The notes under the pieces are model-generated. The model had not been told where the DNA came from. It did no database searches and saw only the letters and a list, made by a program, of their open reading frames with translations. From the NCBI RefSeq assembly GCF_017591435.1, contig NC_059296.1, positions 12,301,938-12,365,937 of the forward strand: a stretch of DNA of 64,000 nucleotides, read 5' to 3'. Positions 30,190 through 60,974 of this stretch are shown piece by piece; position 1 is the first letter of the stretch; every line of letters begins with the position of its first letter. Both the position numbers and the translations under genes were made by a program. The stretch comes from Portunus trituberculatus (lineage: Eukaryota; Arthropoda; Malacostraca; Decapoda; Portunidae).

Positions 30190-31191
30190 ATGATGTATAC
30201 GAACACAGACGGGGTTTTATCAAGTAAATTAGAATTAAGAGATTACATAAGGAAAGAAAATCCAGATATTGTATGCCTGGCTGAAACAAAACTAAATGAG
30301 GCAATCATAATAGATTTGGATAATAGGTATAATGTATGGAGAAGAGACAGAGTGGGTAAAGGAGGAGGAGGAGTCATGATAATGTTAAGGAAGGAGATAG
30401 TGATAAACCAAGTGGAATGTGGGAAGGAAAAGCAGAAGTATTGTATATTAAGATGCATATTAATAAAAAGAGTTAACAATCATTGTAACATATGTGCCAC
30501 CAAAACAAATTCATGGACCAATCAAGAATATAAAGACATGATAGATGACACAATAAGGAGTCTAATGAGAATCGTTAAAGAAAGGAGAAAAGTGATATTA
30601 GTAGGAGATTTCAACTGTAAAGAAGTGGACTGGGAAAATTATGAAAGTGGTATGGGGAAGAAGCCTGGGAGAAAGATTCTTGAACCTAATGATAGACAAT
30701 ATGATGGACCAGAGAGTAAAGGAATGCACAAGATTCAGAGGAAACGAGCGGCGAGATTGGACCTAGTTTTTACAAGGGGTATACAAATGAATGACGATAT
30801 AAGATATAAGTGCCCATTGGGAAAGAGTGACCATGCAATATTAGAAATAGATATAGAAGAAGGAAAGGAAGATAGAGACGATTCATACAAAGGAGACCGA
30901 TTAAATTACAGAAAGGCTGATATTGAGAATCTCAAGAACTATTTTAAAAACGTAGACTGGGAGGAGATGGAAAACTCAGAGACAATGCAAGACAAATATA
31001 ACTTATTTTTGGAAATATACAAAACAGGAGTCAGGAATATGTCCCAAAATATAGACCAAAAGAAGAAGGAAAGAAAGATTGGTTTAATGCAAGGTGTGCT
31101 AGGGCAAAGGAGAAAAGAGATGGAGCATGGAAAAGGTGGAGGAGAAATAGAATCCAACAAACAAGGAAAACTTCAAGGCAGTGAGAAATGA
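30190..31191 (+). pseudogene. LINE endonuclease domain
   Basis: 333 codons open. Endonuclease motifs are TNTDGVLSSK, AETKL, GDFN and KSDHA, in order. The linker after it (RLNYRKADIENLKNYFKNVD) is typical. It closes before the RT. Intact length suggests the insertion is fairly recent, yet the downstream part is broken. Confidence 0.85.
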
Positions 31192-31445
31192 ATATGTTAA
31201 GGTGAGGAAGGAAGAGGAAAAGAACTTGAAAAGATATTGTCGAAAAATGTAAGGAGCAACCAAAATTGTTCTATAGATTCATAAATGGAAAAATTAGGCA
31301 AAAGAAACAATAGAAAGGTTAAAAGGAGAGAACGGGATGGTGGAAGACCCAAAAGTATGGCAGAACTATTAAATAAAAATTCCAGGAGGTCTTTACTAAA
31401 GAATCCAAATTTGAGAGGCCACAGGGTAATAGAGAGACAATCTAT

Positions 31446-32198
31446 ATGAAAGAGATTAAAGTAACCAAGCTTGAAATAAAAGAGTTAATGAAGGAACTGG
31501 ATGAAGAGAAGGCAATGGGACCGGATGAAGTCTCAGGCAGAATACTGAAAGAATGTAGGGAAGAACTAGCAAGTCCTATATACAACATCATAAAATGCTC
31601 AATAGAAAATGGAACAGTGCCAGTAGAATGGAAAAGAGCTGAGGTGGTTCCCATATATAAGAGCGGAAGGAAAGAAGAACCTTTAAATTACAGACCGGTA
31701 TCACTAACTAGTGTAATATGCAAGATGTGTGAAAGAATAATAAAGAAACAATGGATCGAGTTCCTTGAAGACAACAAATTAATATCAAATAGCCAATTTG
31801 GTTTTAGAAAAGGACGGTCTTGTGTAACTAATTTATTGAGTTTCTATTCTAGAATAGTTGATAGAGTACAGAGAGAGAGAGGATGGGTTGACTGCATCTA
31901 TTTGGATTTAAAAAAGGCGTTTGACAAAGTGCCACACGCAAGATTACTGTGGAAGTTAGAGGAGAAGGGTGGCTTAAAAGGAAGCACATTGAGATGGATA
32001 GAAAATTATTTGAGGGGGAGAGAAATAAGGACGGTAGTTAAAGATATGAAGTCCAAGTGGAGAGCAGTAGAAAGCGGAGTGCCACAGGGGTCAGTATTGG
32101 CACCAGTACTTTTCCTCATTTATATTAACGACATGCCAGAAGGAGTGAACAGCTACATAAATTTGTTTTGGATGATACGAAACTGTGCAGAGTTATAA
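31446..32198 (+). pseudogene. LINE reverse transcriptase fragment
   Basis: KAMGPDEVSGRILKECREEL, NYRPVSLTSVICKMCERIIK, NSQFGFRKGRSCVTNLLSFY, YLDLKKAFDKVPHARL and GVPQGSVLAPVLFLIYINDM are visible. The catalytic FADD motif is destroyed: the sequence reads TTTGTTTTGGATGATACG, and the frame shifts there. Confidence 0.88.
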
Positions 32199-32960
32199 AG
32201 CAAAAGGAGGATTGTGAAATACTGCAAGAAGACCTAAATAAGATCTGGGAATGGAGTAAGAAGTGGGAAATGGAATTCAATGTGAACAAAAGCCATGTCA
32301 TGGAAATGGGAAAGAGTGAAAGACGACCTGTGGGAATCTATAAGATGGGAGATGGAGTAGAACTGGAGAAAGTCAAAAGGAAAAGGACTTAGGAGTGACG
32401 ATGGAAGAAAACAATCAACCAGTAAGCCATATTGATAGAATTTTTAGAGAAACATATAATTTGCTAAGGAATATTGGAGTAGCATTTCACTACATGGACA
32501 AAGAAATGATGAAGAAATTGATAAATACTATAATAAGACCCAGATTGGAATATGCAGGAGTAGTGTGGACCCCTCATAAAAGAAACACATAAGAAATTGG
32601 AGAGGCTACAAAAATGGCTACAAGAATGGTCCCAGAACTTGAAGGGATGACATATGAGGAGAGACTAAAGGCTATGGATCTACCAACCTTGGAACAAAGA
32701 AGGAGAGAGGAGACCTGATACAAGTCTATAAATTGATCAACGGAATGGACCAAGTGGATAATGAGAAACTGATCCTGAGAGAAGAATATGACATCCGAAG
32801 CACAAGATCGCATAGTAAAAAGCTGAGAAAGGAAGATGTCTGAGAGATATATAAAAATATAGTTTCCCGCAGAGATGTATTGAGACGTGGAACAGTTTAG
32901 ATGAAGAAATAGTGTCTGCAACGAGTGTGCACACTTTTAAAGTAAGATTGGATAAGTGTA
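32168..32960 (+). pseudogene. LINE RT thumb and C-terminal fragments
   Basis: Three short open stretches in different frames: DDTKLCRVIKQKEDCEILQE, then RIFRETYNLLRNIGVAFHYM and IRPRLEYAGVVWTPHKRNT, then remnants of the usual CR1-type C-terminus up to about 32960. Confidence 0.8.
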
Positions 32961-33059
32961 GATATGGAGACGGGGCCACACGAGCATAAAGCCCAGGCCC
33001 TGTAAAACTACAACTAGGTAAATACAACTAGGTAAATACACACACACACACACACACAC

Positions 33060-33340
33060 CGCATAGTGTAGTGGTTAGCACGCTTGACTCACAACCGAGA
33101 GGGCCCGGTTCGAGTCCGGGAAGCGGCGAGGCAAATGGGCAAGCCTCTTAATGTGTAGCCCCTGTTCACCTAGCAGTAAATAGGTACGGGATGTAACTCG
33201 AAGGGTTGTGGCCTCGCTTTCCCGGTGTGTGGAGTGTGTTGTGGTCTCAGTCCTACCCGAAGGTCTGTCTTTAAGCTCTGAGCTCGCTCCGTAATGGGGA
33301 AGACTGGGTGGGTGACTAGCAGACGACCGTGGTGAATTAC
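33060..33340 (+). mobile_element. tRNA-derived SINE, copy 1
   Basis: The tRNA-like head GCATAGTGTAGTGGTTAGCA has A box TAGTGTAGTGG and B box GGTTCGAGTCC, and an anticodon-loop-like CTCACAA (CAC, Val-like). A family body follows: TGTAGCCCCTGTTCACCTAG, GGTACGGGATGTAACTCG, TGTGGTCTCAGTCCTACCCG, AGCTCTGAGCTCGCTCCGTA, ending GTGGTGAATTAC. It lies directly after the LINE 3' end and a short (CA)n. Confidence 0.93.
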
Positions 33341-33959
33341 TGACACAGTAGCTGAGCACGAGACTCAAGAAACAGAGAACCATTCCAAAGGACATGAAGG
33401 AGGCTTCCATCAGCCAGAAAACTTAGTCCCTGGAGAACAAGAACAAGAGTCTTGGGAAAGTAGCCAGCAAGCCATCAAACACACAGAAAAGCTGGCAAAT
33501 GCTGTGAATGAGCAGATATGGAAACATGAAAGATTATTGCTTGGATTGGAGAAGAATGACACCAAGGAAGGAGACGTGATAGAGGAAAAGAAACGCCAAA
33601 GAAGAATCAGGGAAAGGAATGAGTTATGAATTGCCTGAGGGAAAAAGAAAAAAAAAAAAAAAAAAAAAAATTGTTTCGTTTGTTAGGACATGGAGGTCAA
33701 GAAATATGAGTATATGTTATGATTTGGAGGTCGCTGTTTTGTGTGTTAGGACATGGAGGTCAAGATTTATATGTTATGATTTGGAAGTTGCTGTTTTGTT
33801 TATTAGGGAATGGAAGTTGCTTCTCTTTACTATTAGCAACACTGTATACGATCAATATTTCAATATCTGTACACTCTTCAGGAGTGAAGATTTTCTTTCC
33901 TTCATCCAAAACTCGTCTGCTCTTCACATTTTTGCCATAAAAAGTAGGAAAGAAAAGCT

Positions 33960-33960
<1 letters not shown>
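33341..33960. other. Sequence between SINE copies
   Basis: It contains a three-fold tandem (GGACATGGAGGTCAAGA, TATGTTATGATTTGGAGGTC-type units, about 33680-33810) and a poly-A at 33648-33670. No gene was supported. Confidence 0.6.

Positions 33961-34027
<67 letters not shown>
33961..34027. repeat. (CA)n microsatellite
   Basis: A 67-base CA run abutting SINE copy 2. Confidence 0.98.
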
Positions 34028-34029
<2 letters not shown>

Positions 34030-34323
34030 CCCGGTAGCTCAGTGGTTAGAGCGCTGGCTTCACAAGCCAGAGGGCCGGGGTTCGATTCCCCGGCCGGGTG
34101 GAGATATTTGGGTGTGTCTCCTTTCACGTGTAGCCCCTGTTCACCTAGCAGTGACTAGGTACGGGATGTAAATCGAGGAGTTGTGACCTTGTTGTCCCGG
34201 TGTGTGGTGTGTGCCTGGTCTCAGACCTATCCCAAGATCGGTAATAATGAGCTCTGAGCTCGTTCCGTAGGGTAACGTCTGGCTGTCTCGTCAGAGACTG
34301 CAGCAGATCAAACAGTGAATTAC
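34028..34323 (+). mobile_element. tRNA-derived SINE, copy 2 (different tRNA head)
   Basis: The head GGCCCGGTAGCTCAGTGGTT has A box TAGCTCAGTGG and B box GGTTCGATTCC. The anticodon arm CTGGC-TTCACAA-GCCAG and T arm CGGGG-TTCGATT-CCCCG pair perfectly. The acceptor stem only pairs if shifted one base, so it is not a normal tRNA gene. The body is the same family as copies 1, 3 and 4 (CACGTGTAGCCCCTGTTCAC onward) and ends GTGAATTAC followed by (AC)n. Confidence 0.93.
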
Positions 34324-37300
34324 ACACACACACACTTCCAGATGGTAGTGTGACTTTTTTGCAATTTTTAGTTGAATTGAACAAATTAATTTCTCAGAAA
34401 AATTATTACTGCCTTACACAGCAGGTGGAGAAGAAACAGATGCATCCTTTACATTAAATTGAATTGTGTTCCTTGTTGTCAGTTCATTTGTGTGCTCTGT
34501 ATGTGAATAATTTGATATTTGCTGGAATTGAATTTTTCTGGAACCTAACAACGTCCAATCTAAAATCATGATTTTTGGTGATGACCTTAAAATCTACTGA
34601 AATGTCTGCACATGTCCCTCATTATCCATATTAATTGATGTTAACACCTCCCAAAGTGACATTAATGAAGTGGTACCTACAACTAAATCATGAAGGCTTA
34701 CAGTAAATTCAATGCTAAATATGTCACTATACGCTTTCAACATGGCAACATTGACTGGAATCTGCTTGGTCCCTACTCAGATTATTATATTAACAACATG
34801 ATAATTAAGTCTATAACCTCCTGTACTCCAGGTGTCTTGAAATTCTTAACTTGTATTCAGGTAAAAGGAAGACTTCTACAATCTGACCTCATAAAATGTT
34901 GGCAAATTTTTCACGACCAATCAGCCATTGAACCAATACATTTATTTTGACTTCCACCAAACCCTATAACATGAGACTATAGATTTAAGTGGCGCACCAA
35001 CACACTACTATTGATTGTAGATCTTGCTTCTTTAATAACAGGTGTGTCCCTCTTTGGAACTCATTACCAGATGCAGTGGTGGGGTTGACTTTCCTTCACC
35101 AACTGAAATCTGCCTTGCATTCCTGTATACACATGGAGTTACGTATTCAGTTTTACAGATAAAACTTTAGTTCACTACATGCATTTGGCATACTCTTCCA
35201 GCCCATATACTCTTATATACCTATTTTCACATAGTGTATATCTATCCATTGGGGTGGTATGCCAGCAGTTGTTTGGCCCACCTGATTCTTATGCCTAACT
35301 GTCACATCATGTCATGGTGGGTTGAGCCAATCAGGTGAGGAAACCCGGTGAGGTAGTACACGGGGACTGTACCACACCTCCAAGGTGTACTCTCTGAAAA
35401 AGTTTGGGAACCACTGCTCTATGGCTGTGCACCAAGAATCCGTATCGAAATACCATTATTTTAGCTTTGGTATTACAGTATCAATATTTTAGGTATCAGC
35501 AGACTCATTTCGGTATACCACTTTACCGGTGATTTTGTTTTCAATATACCGCGTACCGGTAATTTTTCTGACCAACCATCATCACATCATAACGGAGAAG
35601 GGAGGCACAGTCTTTATATCAACAGTTCTGCATTTAATACTTTCTCCTCAAGGTATTGGAAAAAAATAAATAAATAAAAATATTCAAGATTATGTAAAGA
35701 TGTATTCAAGCATAACTGCATATATTCCACAAATATTTACTTTACAATGTATACTACAAATCCTTGTATTGGATTAACAATTAAGGTATGATTAGACTTA
35801 TAAATGACACAAATGGACTCTGAATAAACATGGATTCCCACTAGATATGTTGTGAATAGCAACTTAAATGCAAAAGACTAAAGGGTTACAAATTCTTCTC
35901 CTAGAGGTTTGCATCCCAACAAAGAGGGAAAAAAATAATAATAAACAGAAAATCTTAATATGCTGGTCTACTTATTTTATAATCTGCTAACAATTTTGAC
36001 ACTACCTTGCACACATGGATGAGCCCTTTAGTGTGATGGCACTCGGACTAAAAACACACCATGAAGTAAAAGTAGTACTTCGGTATGTGGCATGTTGAAG
36101 GCATAATGTGTTCATATCAATTTCCTTTTTGTGTCATAATCTAAATAAATCAAAACAAATGTATGCATGTCGGGTTTTTTCATACATGGTGTTAAAATTC
36201 TAAGCACTCACACCAAAATAGACTAGCAAAAATTACATGGAATATCAAATTTACTATCACAGTGCTGGGTTGTAATTACCATTAATTTTGGCTTTAATAA
36301 CTGAAATTCATGGTTCAGCTTCATTTGGCAACTTTAGGCTGCAGAAACACATAATTCTATACACTTTCAATTTACAATAATGGTAACTAAGTAAACTGGA
36401 GACCAGTCTGCCAAAGGCAGAATTTATTCAAAACACTGGGTATTGTCATTCTTAAGCACTTAAAGACACTACTATAGTTTTAAGTAAGTAATGTTCAAAT
36501 ATTTGCTGCAGATTAAGTTGATCTAAAAACCACAACTCCTGCCTCTTTTTCCCTTTTAGCACAGCAGTTAAGTCTGAAACTCTGTGGAAAAGTCATAGGC
36601 CAACTGGAGAGTGGAAAGGCTCATCATATTACAAGCAACTGGTGACTGGATGCTGGATATGGATACACTATATCATCGATTTATTTATACATAGAAAACA
36701 GATGTTGTGACAGCTTAGCCTGTGTTCACTGACAGAACAAAAAGACTGTATGTATACTGTATATTCATTCCATTAAGTACTGTATCTGTGACTCTCACTT
36801 TCTATTGGAAGTCCAAATTTTTATTACAACAAAGTTCTACATGACTTTTCTTAAGGAACAATAATGAACTTAGAAACAACTTACTGCCACCAACGCTCCA
36901 CTACACAGAGTGTTGTCTGGGGCACATTGCACTTAGCTTCTATCAAAATCATAGTTGTGAGATCCTGATTCTCCTCAAACTTATATTTCTTAGGAGGAAA
37001 TTCTCAGAGTACAGAGTATTTTGTGAGTCAGGTTACATACTTCAGGATTTGATAGAATTCAAGTAATTACAAGTTGAATATACTATCCTGTTTTGCTTTA
37101 TTTTGCAAAAAATTAATATATACATTAGGTGTTGCAAAAAGTACTTGTCTAGGTGGGCCACTACCTCCTTTTTTCCCTCCTCAGCTGGCTACATATTCGA
37201 GTGGTCAACTGTTGAGTGCTGAGGGGGATGACACAGTGAATTGTCACATATGTTTAAAAAGTAGCACTTAACAATCTTTGTATTGGTGTGTTACTCAACA

Positions 37301-38437
37301 TTTGCTTTACAGACATGAAAAAATTTTATCTGTCATTAGTTAACTGTTACCAGTAAGGTTTTCATTGTATACACTGTGTACAAAAAATTAACACCTAATG
37401 CTGCGCGGCACAACTTGAGTATGTAGGTACTGTATATACTATCCAGATGAGTTGTTCCTGAACACAAAACTTGCATGGTAATTCCTCTCAAATAAAGCAA
37501 AACACAACATAGGTATACTACATATGTGTGTAGAATATTTTCAACTTAAGAATTAGTTGATCAATCAAATCCCAAAGTAACCTAAACTCACAGAACACCT
37601 TGTATAATACACTACACTGAAAGAAACCCAAGTCAGGGCTGCATCTAGGGAGAGCACCAGCATAAAAAAATTCTTAGCCAAGAGTATAATTTTAGAAGAA
37701 AAAAAAAGTATGGATAAAAGATTCTTCAAAATTTTCTGCATTATAACAATATAAGTGAAAAACTAAATATATACAGGAAACATGGATTAATCAATGTTTG
37801 GGACCTTAGCTTTAAATATAATATAAATATATATATGATTACTATTACATATGAGGTACTGTGTGTGAAAATGTGACAAGTGCACCCAATTCAGCATTAT
37901 GTATTCTAAAAACATCCTCTATCCTCAGAAATTAAGCTTATCCCCTTCCAAAACACTGTATACTTCTTGATGCCCCTTCAGCACTTGTCCCAGTCACACA
38001 TTCAGCAACTTTTATGTAATTATCTATTTTGAAGCTGAAGAAGCCAGTAAAAGTAAAGGATATTTCACAGCACACTGATACATTTTTTGTAGGAGAAACA
38101 TGAAAAAGACTACATTAAATAAAAGTATTTGACACAAAGGTAGATAGTTCTCTGTTCACTAGCTCAGTAGTACCACCACTACCTATTACCTGGCAGGCCA
38201 AGCTTTTTGCATCTTGCTCAGGTTACTGTTCTTACTAATAAGCGAAGTTATTGCTCTTCTTGAACAAAAGGAATTAGTGTGCATTGTATGAGAGATCTCA
38301 AGCTTACTCATCAGACTGTAAAAGCATTAAGTTCTCATCAGAAAGGAAAACTACTCAGTCTTGTCAACAGATCTGAGCTCTGACTGGGATGATATAAATG
38401 CTGATCATCAGCATATAATCCTCACAATGGAAGTGAA

Positions 38438-38439
<2 letters not shown>
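34324..38439. other. 4.1 kb AT-rich intergenic sequence
   Basis: No coding exon was found. It contains an ACCGGTA-type repeat fragment at about 35430-35570 and a hAT-like end (AAAGTTTGGGAACCACTGCT) at about 35400-35420. The rest looks unique. Confidence 0.6.
35425..35575. mobile_element. ACCGGTA-type repeat fragment
   Basis: ATTTTGTTTTCAATATACCG and TACCGGTAATTTTTCTG match 40765-40800 (GTAATTTTGTTTTCAATATA, CTGTACCGGTAATATTTG). CGGTATT motifs precede both. It is a dispersed element end. Confidence 0.7.

Positions 38440-38513
<74 letters not shown>
38440..38513. repeat. (CA)n microsatellite
   Basis: A 74-base CA run, followed by (CTAA)n and the LINE fragment. Confidence 0.98.
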
Positions 38514-38516
<3 letters not shown>

Positions 38517-38527
38517 CTAACTAACTA

Positions 38528-38938
38528 AACAACAATTTGGTTTCAGAAGTGGAAGATCTTGTGTCACAAATTTATTAAGTTTCTACAGCAGAGCAATAGA
38601 TATAATTCAGGAGAGGGATAGGTGGGCAGATGTGTCTACGTACTTGGATCTAAAAAAAAAATACTTTTTAAAAAACAGAAATGAAAACAGTGATAAAAGG
38701 TGAAGAATCAAAATGGTGTAGAGTTATAAGTAGAGTACCAAAGGGAACAGTTCTGGCCCCTGTAATGTTCATAGTGTATATCAATGATATGGTTGATGAG
38801 GTGGACAGTTATATAAGCTTATTTGCAGATGACGCAAAGTTACTGAAACGAATGGAAAATGACATGAATTGTGAAATGCTACAAAAAGATTTGAATAAAA
38901 TACACCAGTGGAGCAAAAAATGGGAAATGGAATCTAAT
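38528..38938 (+). mobile_element. LINE reverse-transcriptase fragment
   Basis: QQFGFRSGRSCVTNLLSFYS, then after a gap GEESKWCRVISRVPKGTVLA, VMFIVYINDM and LFADDAKLL. It is the same family as the LINE at 30145. The segment between LDLKK and the GEESK part is largely deleted. It stops abruptly at KKWEMESNV, where a SINE begins. Confidence 0.9.
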
Positions 38939-39216
38939 GTAGGGGTTAGCACACTTGGTTTACACATGAGAAGCCGTAGGTTTGAGTCCCAAGTATGGCA
39001 TGGCAAAATGTACGAGTTTCTTAATGTGTAGCCCCTGTTCACCTAGAAGCAAGTAGGTACGTACATGATCTAACCAGTTAGTTATCGCCTCACTATTCTA
39101 GTGTGTGGCATGCGAGTGGTCTCAGTCCTACCCGAAAGTTGGTTAGTACAAGCTCTGGACTATTTCCATACGGGAACATCTGGCTGGGTGACCAGCAGAC
39201 CACTGTAGAAGAATGA
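38939..39216 (+). mobile_element. tRNA-derived SINE, copy 3 (old, 5'-truncated)
   Basis: It begins at TAGGGGTTAGCACACTTGGT with a decayed A box and B-box-like GGTTTGAGTCC. The body is TTAATGTGTAGCCCCTGTTC ... GGTCTCAGTCCTACCCG ... GACCAGCAGACCACTGTAG. It ends in (AC)n and is the most diverged of the four copies. Confidence 0.9.
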
Positions 39217-39874
39217 CACACACACACACACACACACACATCATCTTAGTAAGATGCTTCATAATTGAATATGGAGTTCTGTTATAGTATATGTATATCA
39301 TAAATACAAACAAAAGAATCTTGTTATCAATATAAGCAATATTTCAAATGATGATACATAATCATCAGTGACAATGAATAAAATAATTCTATTTCAGAAT
39401 TATTCACATGAATATAAATAAACTACACTTGATGCTAATACACTACATGTTACAATGAGTTATCTCAAAGTTCTTATAAAATTAATCACCAATCATTCAA
39501 TACTAAAAGTTTGAACCTAACAGTAAACACTTTGATCAGTATTTGACCTCAGGATAAAAAAAAATGTGCATGGTTAGTAAAAATAAATAAAAAAAAAAAA
39601 ATTAACACTTAAAATACGTAATGTTAGGAAATGAAAATAATCCAATACTGATAAATGCACCCAAAATACACTACAAATACCTTAGTATACGATACAGTGC
39701 AACACTAGATCAACATAATACTTCACTAATTCTACACAAATTAAATTATTAGGTTTTATGCTTCACAGTCAGTATCACTACTTGTAAACCACACATTACT
39801 GGCTACCTGAAGTGCTTGGTTTTGACGTCCTTAACATCTTTCATGATGTTGATCGCTCAAACTGCTGCTGGAGG
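39217..39874 (-). other. Likely 3' UTR and flank of the Ig-protein gene
   Basis: AT-rich sequence downstream (- strand) of the stop. Several AATAAA/ATTAAA-like motifs are present on this strand, but none can be singled out. Confidence 0.4.
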
Positions 39875-59482
<19,608 letters not shown>

Positions 59483-60830
59483 GCTGAACACGTAATGGAC
59501 AGATTTCCTTCAATTCATCCAGATCTCGGCAACAGTTCCTCCCCTTCCCTATGTAATACACTCTATGCTTCCTGTACACTTTTCCAAGCCGCTGATTCAC
59601 TCACTCACTCAATCACTCCGCTTTGTTCACTTTGTTTTCGTTTTTTTTTCCCACGTGGTTGCTAATTTTCACTCATTCACGTACACACTTCTCACTGTTC
59701 TTCCTAGCATCACTCATCGTTCAGTCTCATCAGCTATCCCTCCGTCAGCGCCTCCAGCAGCTTGTTATCCCGAGTGATGGGGTGAGACTGGCTCCGTTAC
59801 GTGTCTCCTGCTGTCTGTTCTCCGTCAGCTGTGCCGCGTGTTAAGCCACTCAGCAGGGCGGCGTCTCTCCCCTGTAGCGACCCCACATGCAAAAGAGGGG
59901 CGAGTCTTATTACGTATACACCATCACACGGTCGGCAGGAGGCTCAGTGGCGCGTCCTCTGCACCTCAGGCCTTTACAGGGGGTCGAAAGTCTTGTTATA
60001 TTTTTATGCATCAACTGTCACCCGGTAGTGATTAGCCTGGAGGGAAATAGTTATCAGATAGGTGAGTGAGGCATTTATTATGGCGACGCTTCCCTTCTAC
60101 TCATGTAGGCTGGGCGGGGGCCGAGTCTGCCACCGGTGGAGAGGAAATTATTACCAAAGTACACGAAGATTACAGCTTACTGGTTAATTAGCGTCGTATA
60201 TACACTTTTTTTCCTGGTATAGTGAGTGAGGGTGCGAGTAGTGCAGTGGGATGGGGGAAGAGAGGGGGTGGAATTACGGAGGGAGAATAACGGAGGGAGG
60301 GATACAGCTGTCCTGTGTCTCAACCCCATGGCAACGTAGCCCGAGGACATTCTGACTGATTGGGTTTTGCTTGTGACGAAACAATGGAAGGCTAAGCGGG
60401 CACGGCGCTGTTTGGGCAAGTGCAAGGACAAAAAATAGTTTCAGGATTTCCCCCATTAAGCAATATATTACTCATTTATACGCTGTAGTAATGTCATGGA
60501 TCATATGTTACAGAGGGCACCACAGCATAGAGTATTCACATCACAGGAGAAGGAACACTTGGTAGGTACCGCGGAATAAAAAAAAAAAAAAAAAAAAGGT
60601 GGAAAAGTCTTCTATCAATAGAGTTTAGTAAAAATTACCATGGAAAAAAAAAGATCAAAATGAATAAACAGAATGAGTTCTCAAAAATCAATTATTCATA
60701 ATATGAGGGGAGTGACGAGGGATGGATGGGGGAAATTATGCGCGTGAGGCATCAGGAGGGAAGGGAGCGCCGAGGTGGGCGAGGGGTGAAGGTAATGGGC
60801 CAATTTTTCTGATGTTGATTATAAGCCTTA

Positions 60831-60974
<144 letters not shown>

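Noticed and set aside
33075..33410. 111-codon - strand ORF, similar to one at 44304-44510
   Set aside because: Both are antisense translations of the same SINE body; the similarity comes from the repeat.
34028..34102. A true tRNA-Val(CAC) gene
   Set aside because: Anticodon and T arms pair, but the acceptor stem pairs only if shifted by one base, losing U8. The sequence continues into a SINE body shared with three other copies.
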